Assembly: GCA_016218905.1 (NCBI GenBank)
Contig: JACRCS010000269.1
Span: forward strand, 1-8,214
DNA length: 8,214 nucleotides
Origin: Deltaproteobacteria bacterium
Lineage (GTDB): Bacteria > Desulfobacterota_C > Deferrisomatia > Deferrisomatales > JACRMM01
Direction: 5' to 3'
Made by a program: the position numbers and the translations under genes. A model generated the notes under the pieces. That model was not told the DNA's origin, did no database searches, and was given only the letters and a program-made list of their open reading frames with translations. Below are positions 1 through 6,521 of this stretch, in pieces (the stretch's first letter is position 1; every line of letters starts with the position of its first letter).

Positions 1-535
1 CGAGAGCCTCGGCAAGCGCCACGACCTCCGCGGCGCGGAGGTCTTCGTGGGCCCGACGCCGGTCAAGGCGCTCGGCACGACCGATCAGCACAGCCAGGTG
101 CAGCTCTACATGGAGGGGCCCCAGGACAAGGTGATCACGTTCCTGGAGGTGCTGGAGCCCCGGCGCGACGTGGGCATCCCGGCCGAGTTTCCCGGGCCGG
201 AGATGGCCTACCTCGGCGGCAAGAGCCTCGGCCGGCTCCTCGGGGCCGAGAAGCAGGGGACCGAGGCCGCCCTCACCAGGAGTCGACGACCCAACCTCAC
301 CCTGCGCCTCCCGAGGGTCTCTCCCCACGCGGTGGGACAGCTCATCTACCTCCTGGAAGTCGCGACCGTCTTCGCCGGGGGGCTCCTCGGCATCAACCCG
401 CTCGACCAGCCCGGCGTGGAGCTGGGGACGGAGCTCACCTTCGCCCTGATGGGAAGGGAAGGCTACGGGGACCGGGTACCCGACGTGGAAGGTCCGGGGG
501 CCGAGATGACGCGTTACAGCGCGCCGCGGGAATGA
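1..535 (+). CDS. pgi: Glucose-6-phosphate isomerase, C-terminal part (5' end outside window)
   Basis: The open frame enters at base 2 and ends in TGA at 533-535; about 177 C-terminal residues are present. The enzyme interconverts glucose 6-phosphate and fructose 6-phosphate in cytosolic glycolysis and gluconeogenesis. Recognition rests on the segment GTTDQHSQVQLYMEGP, whose His (codon 89-91) matches the family's ring-opening histidine, and on the C-terminal signature GINPLDQPGVELG followed by a short helix ending ALMGREGY, as in bacterial PGIs. Odd point: the signature normally ends in a catalytic Lys (GVELGK in E. coli), but here codon 428-430 is ACG, Thr. The residue before DQ is Leu instead of the usual Phe/Tyr. 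The remaining sequence is well preserved and open, so the family call is firm while catalytic competence is uncertain. The stop codon lies inside the first unit of a heptanucleotide array. Confidence 0.93.
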   Translation, partial: ESLGKRHDLRGAEVFVGPTPVKALGTTDQHSQVQLYMEGPQDKVITFLEVLEPRRDVGIPAEFPGPEMAYLGGKSLGRLLGAEKQGTEAALTRSRRPNLTLRLPRVSPHAVGQLIYLLEVATVFAGGLLGINPLDQPGVELGTELTFALMGREGYGDRVPDVEGPGAEMTRYSAPRE

Positions 536-585
536 AGAATGTAGAATGAAGAATGTAGAATGTAGAATGAAGAATGTAGAATGAA
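530..585. repeat. Heptanucleotide tandem array, 8 units of GAATGWA
   Basis: Eight consecutive 7-bp units fit GAATG(A/T)A with no mismatch or slip. Position 6 alternates as A,T,A,T,T,A,T,A. The array starts inside the last codons of pgi, so its first unit supplies the TGA stop, and it fills half of the pgi-ctpA spacer. It is markedly more AT-rich than its surroundings. Function is unknown. Its length could vary by slippage. Confidence 0.95.
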
Positions 586-600
586 GCCCTGGGCTTTGCC

Positions 601-635
601 TGAAGCCTGATCACTGACTACTGATGACTGACAAC
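601..635. repeat. Second heptanucleotide array, TGAYNAC units
   Basis: Four clear 7-bp units (TGATCAC, TGACTAC, TGATGAC, TGACAAC) occupy 608-635, preceded by a degenerate unit TGAAGCC at 601-607. The unit sequence is unrelated to the GAATGWA array 15 bp upstream, but the period is the same. It ends 20 bp before the ctpA start codon, so it would lie in any ctpA leader transcript. Confidence 0.85.
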
Positions 636-655
636 TCCATCCCCACAGGGTTCCC

Positions 656-1981
656 GTGAAAAAACTCCTGCTTGCTGCGTTCTGCGCCGTTGTTCTCGTC
701 GCCGGACGCCCGGCCCCGGTCCTCGCGAAGCCGCCGGAGGCGACGGTCGAGGAGCGAGACGAGCTCTACCGGCGCCTGCGGATCTTCGCCGAGGCTCTCG
801 ACGCGGTGCAGAGGAATTACGTAGATCCGGTCAAGGCTGAAGATCTCGTCTACGGCGCCATCGAGGGCGTGCTGGCGCGTCTCGACCCTCACTCCGGGTT
901 CATGAGCAACGACGCGTTCCAAGAGATGCAGGTCGAGACCGAGGGCGCCTTCGGCGGTCTGGGAATCGAGGTGAGCGTCAAGGACGGCTCGCTCGTCGTC
1001 GTTACCCCCATCGAGGACTCACCCGCTCACCAGGCCGGAATCCAGGCGGGCGACGAGATCGTCATGATCGAAGGGGAAGCGACCCGGGAGATGAACCTGA
1101 ATGACGCCGTCAAGAAGATGCGCGGCGCCCGGGGAACGAAGATCACGATCCACATCATGCGCAAGGGCTTCGAGGTCCCGAAAGCCTTCACGGTCGTCCG
1201 CGACATCATCCGGATCAAGAGCGTCAAGAGCCGTCGCCTCCAGACCATCGGAGTCGTCCGGATCGCCCAGTTCCAGCAGGCGACCCACACCGAGGTCCGG
1301 AAGGCGCTGACGGACTTGGAGCAGGCGGGGGCCCTCGACGGCCTTATCCTGGACCTGCGCAACAACCCCGGCGGACTCCTGGACCAGGCGGTGAAGGTCT
1401 CGGACCTCTTTCTCCAGTCGGGCGCCGTCGTCTCGACCCGGGGGCGGGACCCGGAGCAGGAGGTGATCTACACGGCGCGCGACGACGGGGACGAACCCAC
1501 CTATCCGATCGTGGTGCTCGTCAACGAGGGGACGGCCTCGGCCGCCGAGATCGTAGCGGGCGCGCTCCAGGACCATCACCGGGCGCTCGTGGTGGGGGAG
1601 CGGACGTTCGGCAAGGGGAGCGTGCAGACGATCCTGCCGCTGGACGACGGGAGCGGTTTGCGGCTGACGACGGCGCTCTACTACACGCCGTCTAACCGCT
1701 CGATCCAGGCCAAGGGCATCGAGCCGGACATCCCGGTGGCCGCCGCCACGATCTCTCCGGTGGCGAAGCGGCCCGGCCACGACTTCATCCGGGAGGAAGA
1801 CCTGAAGCGCCACTTCAACTCGAAGGAGGGCGAGAAGAAGGCGGAGGGGAGCCCCGAAGAGGCGCCGAGTGACAAGGAAGACGCGCAGATTCAGCGGGCG
1901 GCCGAGATCTTGAGGAGCTGGAAGATCTTCCGTTCCTTCGAGGGGCCGGCGAGGATGCAGAAGGCCGAGGCCCCGAAGTGA
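656..1981 (+). CDS. ctpA: S41 family C-terminal processing peptidase (periplasmic serine protease)
   Basis: The 441-aa product has a Sec signal peptide (MKKLLLAAFCAVVLVAG, probable cleavage after Ala24), an N-terminal helical region, a PDZ domain at roughly residues 100-168 beginning FGGLGIEV, and an S41 peptidase core. The Ser-Lys dyad is visible: Ser295 in GTASAAE and Lys320 in RTFGKGS, 25 residues apart as in CtpA/Prc enzymes. A charged linker (about 375-410) and a helical tail follow. Such proteases trim envelope proteins and often control murein hydrolases. The start is GTG, chosen because it places the signal peptide exactly at the N-terminus; the preceding ribosome binding site is weak. 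The gene overlaps the downstream deacetylase by 4 nt (GTGA), implying one operon and coupled translation. No envC-like gene precedes it in this window, as it does in some genomes; pgi does. Confidence 0.96.
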   Translation: MKKLLLAAFCAVVLVAGRPAPVLAKPPEATVEERDELYRRLRIFAEALDAVQRNYVDPVKAEDLVYGAIEGVLARLDPHSGFMSNDAFQEMQVETEGAFGGLGIEVSVKDGSLVVVTPIEDSPAHQAGIQAGDEIVMIEGEATREMNLNDAVKKMRGARGTKITIHIMRKGFEVPKAFTVVRDIIRIKSVKSRRLQTIGVVRIAQFQQATHTEVRKALTDLEQAGALDGLILDLRNNPGGLLDQAVKVSDLFLQSGAVVSTRGRDPEQEVIYTARDDGDEPTYPIVVLVNEGTASAAEIVAGALQDHHRALVVGERTFGKGSVQTILPLDDGSGLRLTTALYYTPSNRSIQAKGIEPDIPVAAATISPVAKRPGHDFIREEDLKRHFNSKEGEKKAEGSPEEAPSDKEDAQIQRAAEILRSWKIFRSFEGPARMQKAEAPK

Positions 1982-3108
1982 GCCCTCGGAAGTCGAGGCG
2001 GAGCGGCCGGGGCAGCCTCGGCCTCTACCTGGTCATCGCGATCCTCGCGGGGGCCGCGGGTTTTCTGGGAGCCTACCTACTCCAGGAACACCGTTCCGGC
2101 CACGAGAGCCGGTCTGCTCCCGATCGGCGTGCCGAACCCGAGCGGACTGCCCCCTCGGATGTCAGGGCACCGCTGGAGGCCTTGCTGGGCCCCCTCGACG
2201 AGTCGGGTACCCGAGCCGACGTGGAGCGCAAGACGGCTGCGCAGGAGCTCCTCGCGAAAATCCAGCGGATCGCGCGAAAGCACCCGGACCGGGTGGAAGT
2301 GACGGAGCCGAAGTGGGCGAGGGACCGCGTAACCGCGGTCGTGCGCGTCTCTCCGGACGAGTATCCGCTCGAGATCCGCTGGCCCGCCGAGGCCGCCGAG
2401 TCGGCACAGCCCCCGACGGTGGAGCGGGACGGCGAGCCGCGCCTCGCTCTCGTGATCGACGACTTCGGGGGCGACCTCCGGAGCGCGCGGGCGTTCCTCG
2501 ACCTGGAGGCGAACATTACGCCGGCCATCATCCCGGGCCTGGCGAAGAGCGTCGAGACCGCGCACCTGGTCAGGGAGCGGGGCCGGCCCTTCCTGATCCA
2601 CCTCCCGATGGAGCCCCAAGGCTATCCGAAGGCCAATCCCGGAAAGGGCGCGCTTCTCCAAGCCATGCACGAGGAGGAGATCCGGCGGCGGGTGAACGAA
2701 GCCCTGGCCGCACTGCCGGGCGCGGCGGGATTGAACAACCACATGGGTTCTAAGTTGACTGAGCTCCAACGCCCCATGAATTGCGTGATGGAGGAACTGC
2801 GTCGCAGCAATCTCTTCTTCGTCGATAGCATGACCTCGCCCAAGAGCGTCGCGTGGGCGGCCGCCCGGCACGCAGGGATCGGCTGGCAGAAGCGAGACGT
2901 CTTCCTCGACAACGACGAGGATGCCGCCGCCATCCGGCGCCAGCTCGACCTTGCCCTGGAGAAAGCCAAGCGTAACGGGACGGCGATCGCCATCGGGCAC
3001 CCCTACGCGACGACGTTGGAGACGATCGGTGAATGGGTGCCCCGCGCGAGAGAGGAGGGGGTGAGGCTCGTTCCGGTGACGGAGCTGGTGAGGAGGCCGG
3101 AAGGATAG
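1978..3108 (+). CDS. Divergent polysaccharide deacetylase family protein (YibQ-like, membrane-anchored)
   Basis: The 376-aa protein starts at a GTG sharing 4 nt with the ctpA stop. A basic N-terminus (RKSRRSGRG) precedes one transmembrane helix at residues 14-35, so the rest is probably periplasmic. A charged linker leads to the catalytic-like domain from about residue 153. Visible family motifs are ALVIDDFG (Asp161, Asp162), HLPMEP (His208), NHMGS (His255), a DSMTSPKS stretch, VFLDN, and IGHP (His341), matching the divergent polysaccharide deacetylase family (PF04748, formerly DUF610). The Asp/His set is consistent with a metal-dependent NodB-like fold, but the substrate of the family is not settled; a peptidoglycan or envelope glycan role is inferred from its pairing with ctpA. 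It ends TAG at 3106-3108, at the edge of an inverted heptad array. Confidence 0.93.
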   Translation: MSPRKSRRSGRGSLGLYLVIAILAGAAGFLGAYLLQEHRSGHESRSAPDRRAEPERTAPSDVRAPLEALLGPLDESGTRADVERKTAAQELLAKIQRIARKHPDRVEVTEPKWARDRVTAVVRVSPDEYPLEIRWPAEAAESAQPPTVERDGEPRLALVIDDFGGDLRSARAFLDLEANITPAIIPGLAKSVETAHLVRERGRPFLIHLPMEPQGYPKANPGKGALLQAMHEEEIRRRVNEALAALPGAAGLNNHMGSKLTELQRPMNCVMEELRRSNLFFVDSMTSPKSVAWAAARHAGIGWQKRDVFLDNDEDAAAIRRQLDLALEKAKRNGTAIAIGHPYATTLETIGEWVPRAREEGVRLVPVTELVRRPEG

Positions 3109-3170
3109 TTATCGGTTATCGGTTATCAGTTCCCGGTCCAAAACCGACAACCGACAACCGATCACCGCTC
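3108..3170. repeat. Inverted heptad array between convergent genes; candidate bidirectional terminator
   Basis: Nine in-phase 7-bp units run from GTTATCG, GTTATCG, GTTATCA through GTTCCCG and GTCCAAA to ACCGACA, ACCGACA, ACCGATC, ACCGCTC. The right half is approximately the reverse complement of the left, so transcripts from either strand can fold into a hairpin of about 25 pairs with a few mismatches or wobbles. The array fills the 53-bp gap between the ends of the deacetylase (+) and the AMMECR1 gene (-), and overlaps the 3' end of the latter by about 9 bp. The position suggests a shared terminator; no long U-tract is present. Confidence 0.85.
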
Positions 3171-3704
3171 TCCAAACACCTCCGCCTCGAACGCGAAGAG
3201 CTTCGCGTCCTTCCTCCAGGCATCGCGGGGGAGGCCGGCCTTCCGGCAGGTCTCTGCGAGGAAGGTCTCGGCGTCCCAGCCGTGCTCGCCGGCGACCTGG
3301 GGGAGGAGGACTCCGCGGTGGTAGCCCTGGACCACGTAGAGGCCGTGGCGGCCCACCTGGACCTCCGAAGGGTCGATGGGGTGGAGGGGAGTCAGCACGC
3401 TGATCTCCACGCGCAGGTGCGGGAGCTCGTCGGTCTGCACGGCTCGGAAGCGCGGGTCCTCGAAAGCCGCGGACCGGGCCATCTCCGCCACGGTCCGGTA
3501 GAGGGGGCCGCGACCCTCGAAGCTGCCGATGCACCCCCGAAGGTTTCCCCCTTTGTGAAGGCTCACGAAGGCACCCCAAGGCGACGAGAGGAGCGGTGAA
3601 CCGGGCGGGGCGGGCTCGTAGGATTCCCGCCTGAGCTCGGCCTCGATCGACTCGCGCGCGATCCGCAGTAGGCTTTCCCGGTTCTCCTCCGAGAGAGGCG
3701 CCAT
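3162..3704 (-). CDS. AMMECR1-domain protein (AmmeMemoRadiSam system protein A)
   Basis: The 180-aa product covers the whole AMMECR1 domain (PF01871). Diagnostic segments are GNLRGCIGSF (residues 53-62, with the invariant LRGCIG), FEDPRF (81-86), ISVLTPL (101-107), GVLLPQV (131-137) and the C-terminal AFEAEVF. In many prokaryotes this domain occurs with a Memo-like protein and a radical SAM enzyme; neither partner is in the window. The biochemical activity is unknown. The ATG start at 3704 is supported by a strong GGAGGAG on the minus strand (3709-3715), 4 nt before the ATG. The gene is transcribed divergently from serS and convergently with the deacetylase gene, so it probably forms its own transcription unit. 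Confidence 0.94.
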   Translation of the reverse strand: MAPLSEENRESLLRIARESIEAELRRESYEPAPPGSPLLSSPWGAFVSLHKGGNLRGCIGSFEGRGPLYRTVAEMARSAAFEDPRFRAVQTDELPHLRVEISVLTPLHPIDPSEVQVGRHGLYVVQGYHRGVLLPQVAGEHGWDAETFLAETCRKAGLPRDAWRKDAKLFAFEAEVFGER

Positions 3705-3739
3705 CGAACTCCTCCGGATGCCGTTGGGGGGGCCACGAG

Positions 3740-3768
3740 AGTTTCGGGCGGGAGGGGAGCGCTGTCAA
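3740..3768 (-). promoter_or_regulatory. Candidate sigma70-type promoter for the AMMECR1 gene
   Basis: On the minus strand a perfect TTGACA lies at 3768-3763. With a 17-bp spacer the -10 position is GAAACT (3745-3740), which matches TATAAT at only three positions. The location, about 35 bp before the start codon, is sensible. The -10 is weak, so confidence is moderate. Confidence 0.4.
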
Positions 3769-3793
3769 CCGGCCATCCCGGCACATCGAGCAA

Positions 3794-3822
3794 TTGCGCC
3801 GCCGGGGGGCGGTTCCTATAAT
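3794..3822 (+). promoter_or_regulatory. Candidate sigma70-type promoter for serS
   Basis: A perfect TATAAT sits at 3817-3822 in an otherwise GC-rich stretch, with TTGCGC at 3794-3799 exactly 17 bp upstream. Transcription would start near 3829, leaving a leader of about 40 nt that contains the ribosome binding site GGGAGGAG (3852-3859). I see no T-box-like structure; the leader is too short for one. Confidence 0.65.
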
Positions 3823-3834
3823 CCCGCGAACTAA

Positions 3835-5133
<1,299 letters not shown>

Positions 5134-5137
5134 AGCG

Positions 5138-5280
5138 GTGTGCAGCGTTCTGCGTGCTGCGTTTCGCGTGGGAAACTCGGAAGGCGGATCGCGAAGCGCA
5201 GCAATAGGCATGGATAATCATTCGGCGCGAGGTTTAGGCTCTCTTACGCAGAACGCGGCACGCAGAACGTGAAACGCCGG
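5138..5280. repeat. Inverted pair of heptad arrays (GCGTNNN ... ACGCNNN) between serS and tRNA-Ser
   Basis: The left arm (5138-5172) holds 7-bp units GTGTGCA, GCGTTCT, GCGTGCT, GCGTTTC, GCGTGGG. The right arm (5246-5280) holds ACGCAGA, ACGCGGC, ACGCAGA, ACGTGAA, ACGCCGG. The right arm is the reverse complement of the left over about 25 bp with roughly four mismatches. The 73-bp region between the arms shows no clear heptads and no gene. The right arm ends 16 bp before the tRNA. The arrays could act as a terminator or processing hairpin for serS. Confidence 0.85.
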
Positions 5281-5296
5281 CCCTGCGGGCCGGGAC

Positions 5297-5384
5297 GGAG
5301 GGGTGGCCGAGCGGTTGAAGGCAACGGTCTTGAAAACCGTCGTGCCGAAAGGCACCGTGGGTTCGAATCCCACCCCCTCCGCCA
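5297..5384 (+). tRNA. tRNA-Ser, anticodon TGA
   Basis: The 88-nt gene folds as a class II tRNA. Acceptor arms GGAGGGG (5297-5303) and CCCCTCC (5374-5380) pair perfectly, followed by discriminator G and an encoded CCA. The anticodon stem ACGGT/ACCGT encloses loop CTTGAAA, with anticodon TGA at 5331-5333, reading UCA and related serine codons. A long variable arm (GTGCC-GAAA-GGCAC) is typical of tRNA-Ser, and the T arm GTGGG TTCGAAT CCCAC is intact. The gene follows serS. An integrase remnant begins right beyond its 3' end, so this tRNA is the likely attachment site of the downstream island. Confidence 0.98.
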
Positions 5385-5392
5385 TTCTTTAG

Positions 5393-5408
5393 CCCCTGAT
5401 ATCAGGGG
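5393..5408. terminator. 16-bp perfect palindrome after the tRNA, possible weak terminator
   Basis: CCCCTGATATCAGGGG is a perfect palindrome that can form a 6-bp GC-rich stem with loop ATAT on either strand. It sits 8 bp past the tRNA CCA end and beyond the 3' end of the integrase remnant. No U-tract follows on either strand, so it could equally be a protein-binding or recombination site of the integrated element. Confidence 0.4.
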
Positions 5409-5478
5409 GTTACGACTCAGGGGCCTTCGACTTTCACCGTGACTTTCACCAGCCGGGGGTAGTCGGAGGCCTCGCTCT

Positions 5479-6014
5479 CTATCTCGAGGACGCGAAATCC
5501 GGACCGAAGTACGCCGCGATCGCGTCCCTGTCCGCCTCGAGCCCTTCGACGTAATTCCCGTAGACCTCGTAGACCATCTGCTTCGACCCGTGCCCCATGA
5601 GCCGGACGAGGCGGTTGGGGTGGACCCCCAAGGTCAGTGCCCAGGCCGCGAAGCTGTGCCGGAGCGTGTAGGGCACCCGGTAGCTCATGCCGGCCGTCTT
5701 CAGCGCCGTCGTCCAGGTGTTCTCCCTGAACTTGTTGCCGTCGAACCGGGTGCCGTTTCGCATACAGAAGACGTACGGATCGTCCTCTCTGCCCTTCCTC
5801 GCGGCATCGATGCGGAGCCGGACCGCCTCGGTGACGGGGATCTCCCGACCCCGGTAAGCCGTCTTCAACTGGGCCTTCTCGCGTCCTTCCACGATCGAGT
5901 TCCTGACGATCAGGCGGTTCCCGGCGATGTCTTCCACCCGCAGACCCGCGACCTCGGACGCGATCATCCGGGTCAGGAGCATGAACTCCGCCACCGGGTG
6001 GTAATGCGGCTTCA
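5479..6014 (-). pseudogene. Tyrosine recombinase (phage/island integrase) catalytic-domain remnant
   Basis: The frame encodes the C-terminal catalytic domain of a tyrosine recombinase; the arm-binding and core-binding N-terminal domains are absent. Counting from the GTG at 5994, visible elements are SEVAGLRVEDI (13-23), the beta-hairpin lysine region QLKTAYRGREIPV (Lys44), box II YTLRHSF (Arg112, with Tyr for the first His, a known variant), LMGH (His135) and the nucleophile in VYGNY (Tyr145). The box I catalytic Arg, expected in the position of R in the usual TGxRxSE motif, is Ile11 here (TRMIASE). Integrase-like sequence extends upstream to about 6014 and an in-frame TGA lies at 6037-6039. 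Its 3' end faces the tRNA-Ser gene, the usual layout of tRNA-integrated islands. With both a missing N-terminus and a lost catalytic residue it is probably inactive. Confidence 0.85.
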
Positions 6015-6017
6015 GCG

Positions 6018-6182
6018 AGCCCGGACGCGATCGCGTTCAACCTGGAGATAGGGAGCATGAACCGCTTCTACGGCGAGGGCTTCGTGGCCAAGACGATCGA
6101 CCTCGACGGGAACATGACCGTCTACCGTCAGGACCGGAGCGGCTTCTTCATCCCGCTCCTGCCCGCACCGGAGACCATGTAG
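6018..6182 (+). pseudogene. Unknown gene fragment, C-terminal ~54 residues
   Basis: A plus-strand frame reads through SPDAIAFNLEIGSMNRFY to LLPAPETM and stops at TAG 6180-6182. Its composition (Phe, Tyr, Asn, Asp and Ile among the residues) looks like real protein, unlike the Arg/Gly/Pro-rich antisense frames nearby. I do not recognise the family. It may be the 3' stump of a gene whose 5' part was lost at the same junction that truncates the integrase. Alternatively it is a 41-aa ORF from ATG 6057, which has a GGAG 10 nt upstream. No function can be assigned. Confidence 0.45.
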
Positions 6183-6187
6183 CGCCA

Positions 6188-6215
6188 GGTTCGGGCGCCT
6201 CCGGGTAGCCGAACC
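6188..6215. other. Hairpin GGTTCGG / CCGAACC in the fragment-IS spacer
   Basis: A perfect 7-bp inverted repeat (6188-6194 and 6209-6215) with a 14-nt GC-rich loop lies just after the stop of the unknown plus-strand fragment. It could be a factor-dependent terminator of the lost gene. The rest of 6183-6316 carries no gene I can support. Confidence 0.4.
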
Positions 6216-6316
6216 ACTGCACACCGGATCGAAGCGTTGGACATTATCCTGAGAGCGAACTCGCTTTCTGAGGGACGGTGATCCAGGCTGGCCGAGGGGA
6301 ACTTGGTCGAGGTAAG

Positions 6317-6352
6317 CGAGGGAGTCGCGGGGCACGATCCGCGGCTCCCTCG
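6317..6352 (-). terminator. Strong stem-loop after the element's gene cluster
   Basis: Arms CGAGGGAGTCGCGG (6317-6330) and CCGCGGCTCCCTCG (6339-6352) form a 14-bp stem with a single T-G (plus) or A-C (minus) position and an 8-nt loop. The stem begins 4 nt beyond the stop codon of the 54-aa ORF on the minus strand, so it is well placed to end the element's transcript. A U-tract is lacking, so termination may need a factor, or the hairpin may protect the mRNA end. Confidence 0.65.
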
Positions 6353-6356
6353 TCGT

Positions 6357-6521
6357 TTACGGCAGGAGGTAGTCGGGCGGAGGCGCCGGAAGCGGCGGCT
6401 CCGGGAGGGGCAGCGGAAGCTGCCGGGGCGGCGTCGTCGGTTTCGAGGGTTTGGAGACCTTGGGTCGTTTTCGAGTTGGACGCCGAGGGGCCGATAGGAT
6501 CACCAGGAGGCGGGTGTTCAT
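6357..6521 (-). CDS. Small basic, proline-rich ORF, third gene of the transposition cluster
   Basis: The ATG at 6521 overlaps the ATPase stop as ATGA. A GGGGAGGG on the minus strand (6526-6533) lies 4 nt before it, and TAA at 6357-6359 closes a 54-aa reading frame. Residues 1-12 are mildly hydrophobic (MNTRLLVILSAP), 13-28 are rich in Arg and Lys (RRPTRKRPKVSKPSKP), and 29-54 are a proline/leucine-rich tail ending PPPDYLLP. No domain is recognised. The stop-start overlap, good ribosome binding site and the stem-loop right after its stop suggest it is a real gene made with the ATPase, possibly a DNA- or partner-binding accessory peptide; that role is inference. A chance frame in GC-rich DNA remains possible. 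Confidence 0.6.
   Translation of the reverse strand: MNTRLLVILSAPRRPTRKRPKVSKPSKPTTPPRQLPLPLPEPPLPAPPPDYLLP

Noticed and set aside
530..585. Mirror-symmetric order of A/T variants in the GAATGWA array as an encoded signal
   Set aside because: With eight binary positions such symmetry is not rare, and duplication of sub-blocks can produce it.
530..635. Possible CRISPR array or phage-like direct repeats
   Set aside because: Units are 7 bp and contiguous with no spacers, so this is a simple tandem array.
1019..1813. 264-codon minus-strand open frame inside ctpA
   Set aside because: Composition is rich in Arg, Asp and Val, typical of a GC-rich shadow frame, and the plus strand encodes a motif-complete S41 protease.
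6025..6036. Perfect 12-bp palindrome ACGCGATCGCGT at the integrase junction
   Set aside because: Alternating CG-rich palindromes containing GCGATCGC are common by chance in GC-rich DNA; a single copy with no partner gives no support for a recombination site.
6331..6338. Loop GGCACGAT as an inverted partner of the TTATGTGCC repeats at 8080
   Set aside because: Only GGCAC plus partial similarity is shared, and pairing them would place an element end inside the transposase gene; chance is the simpler explanation.
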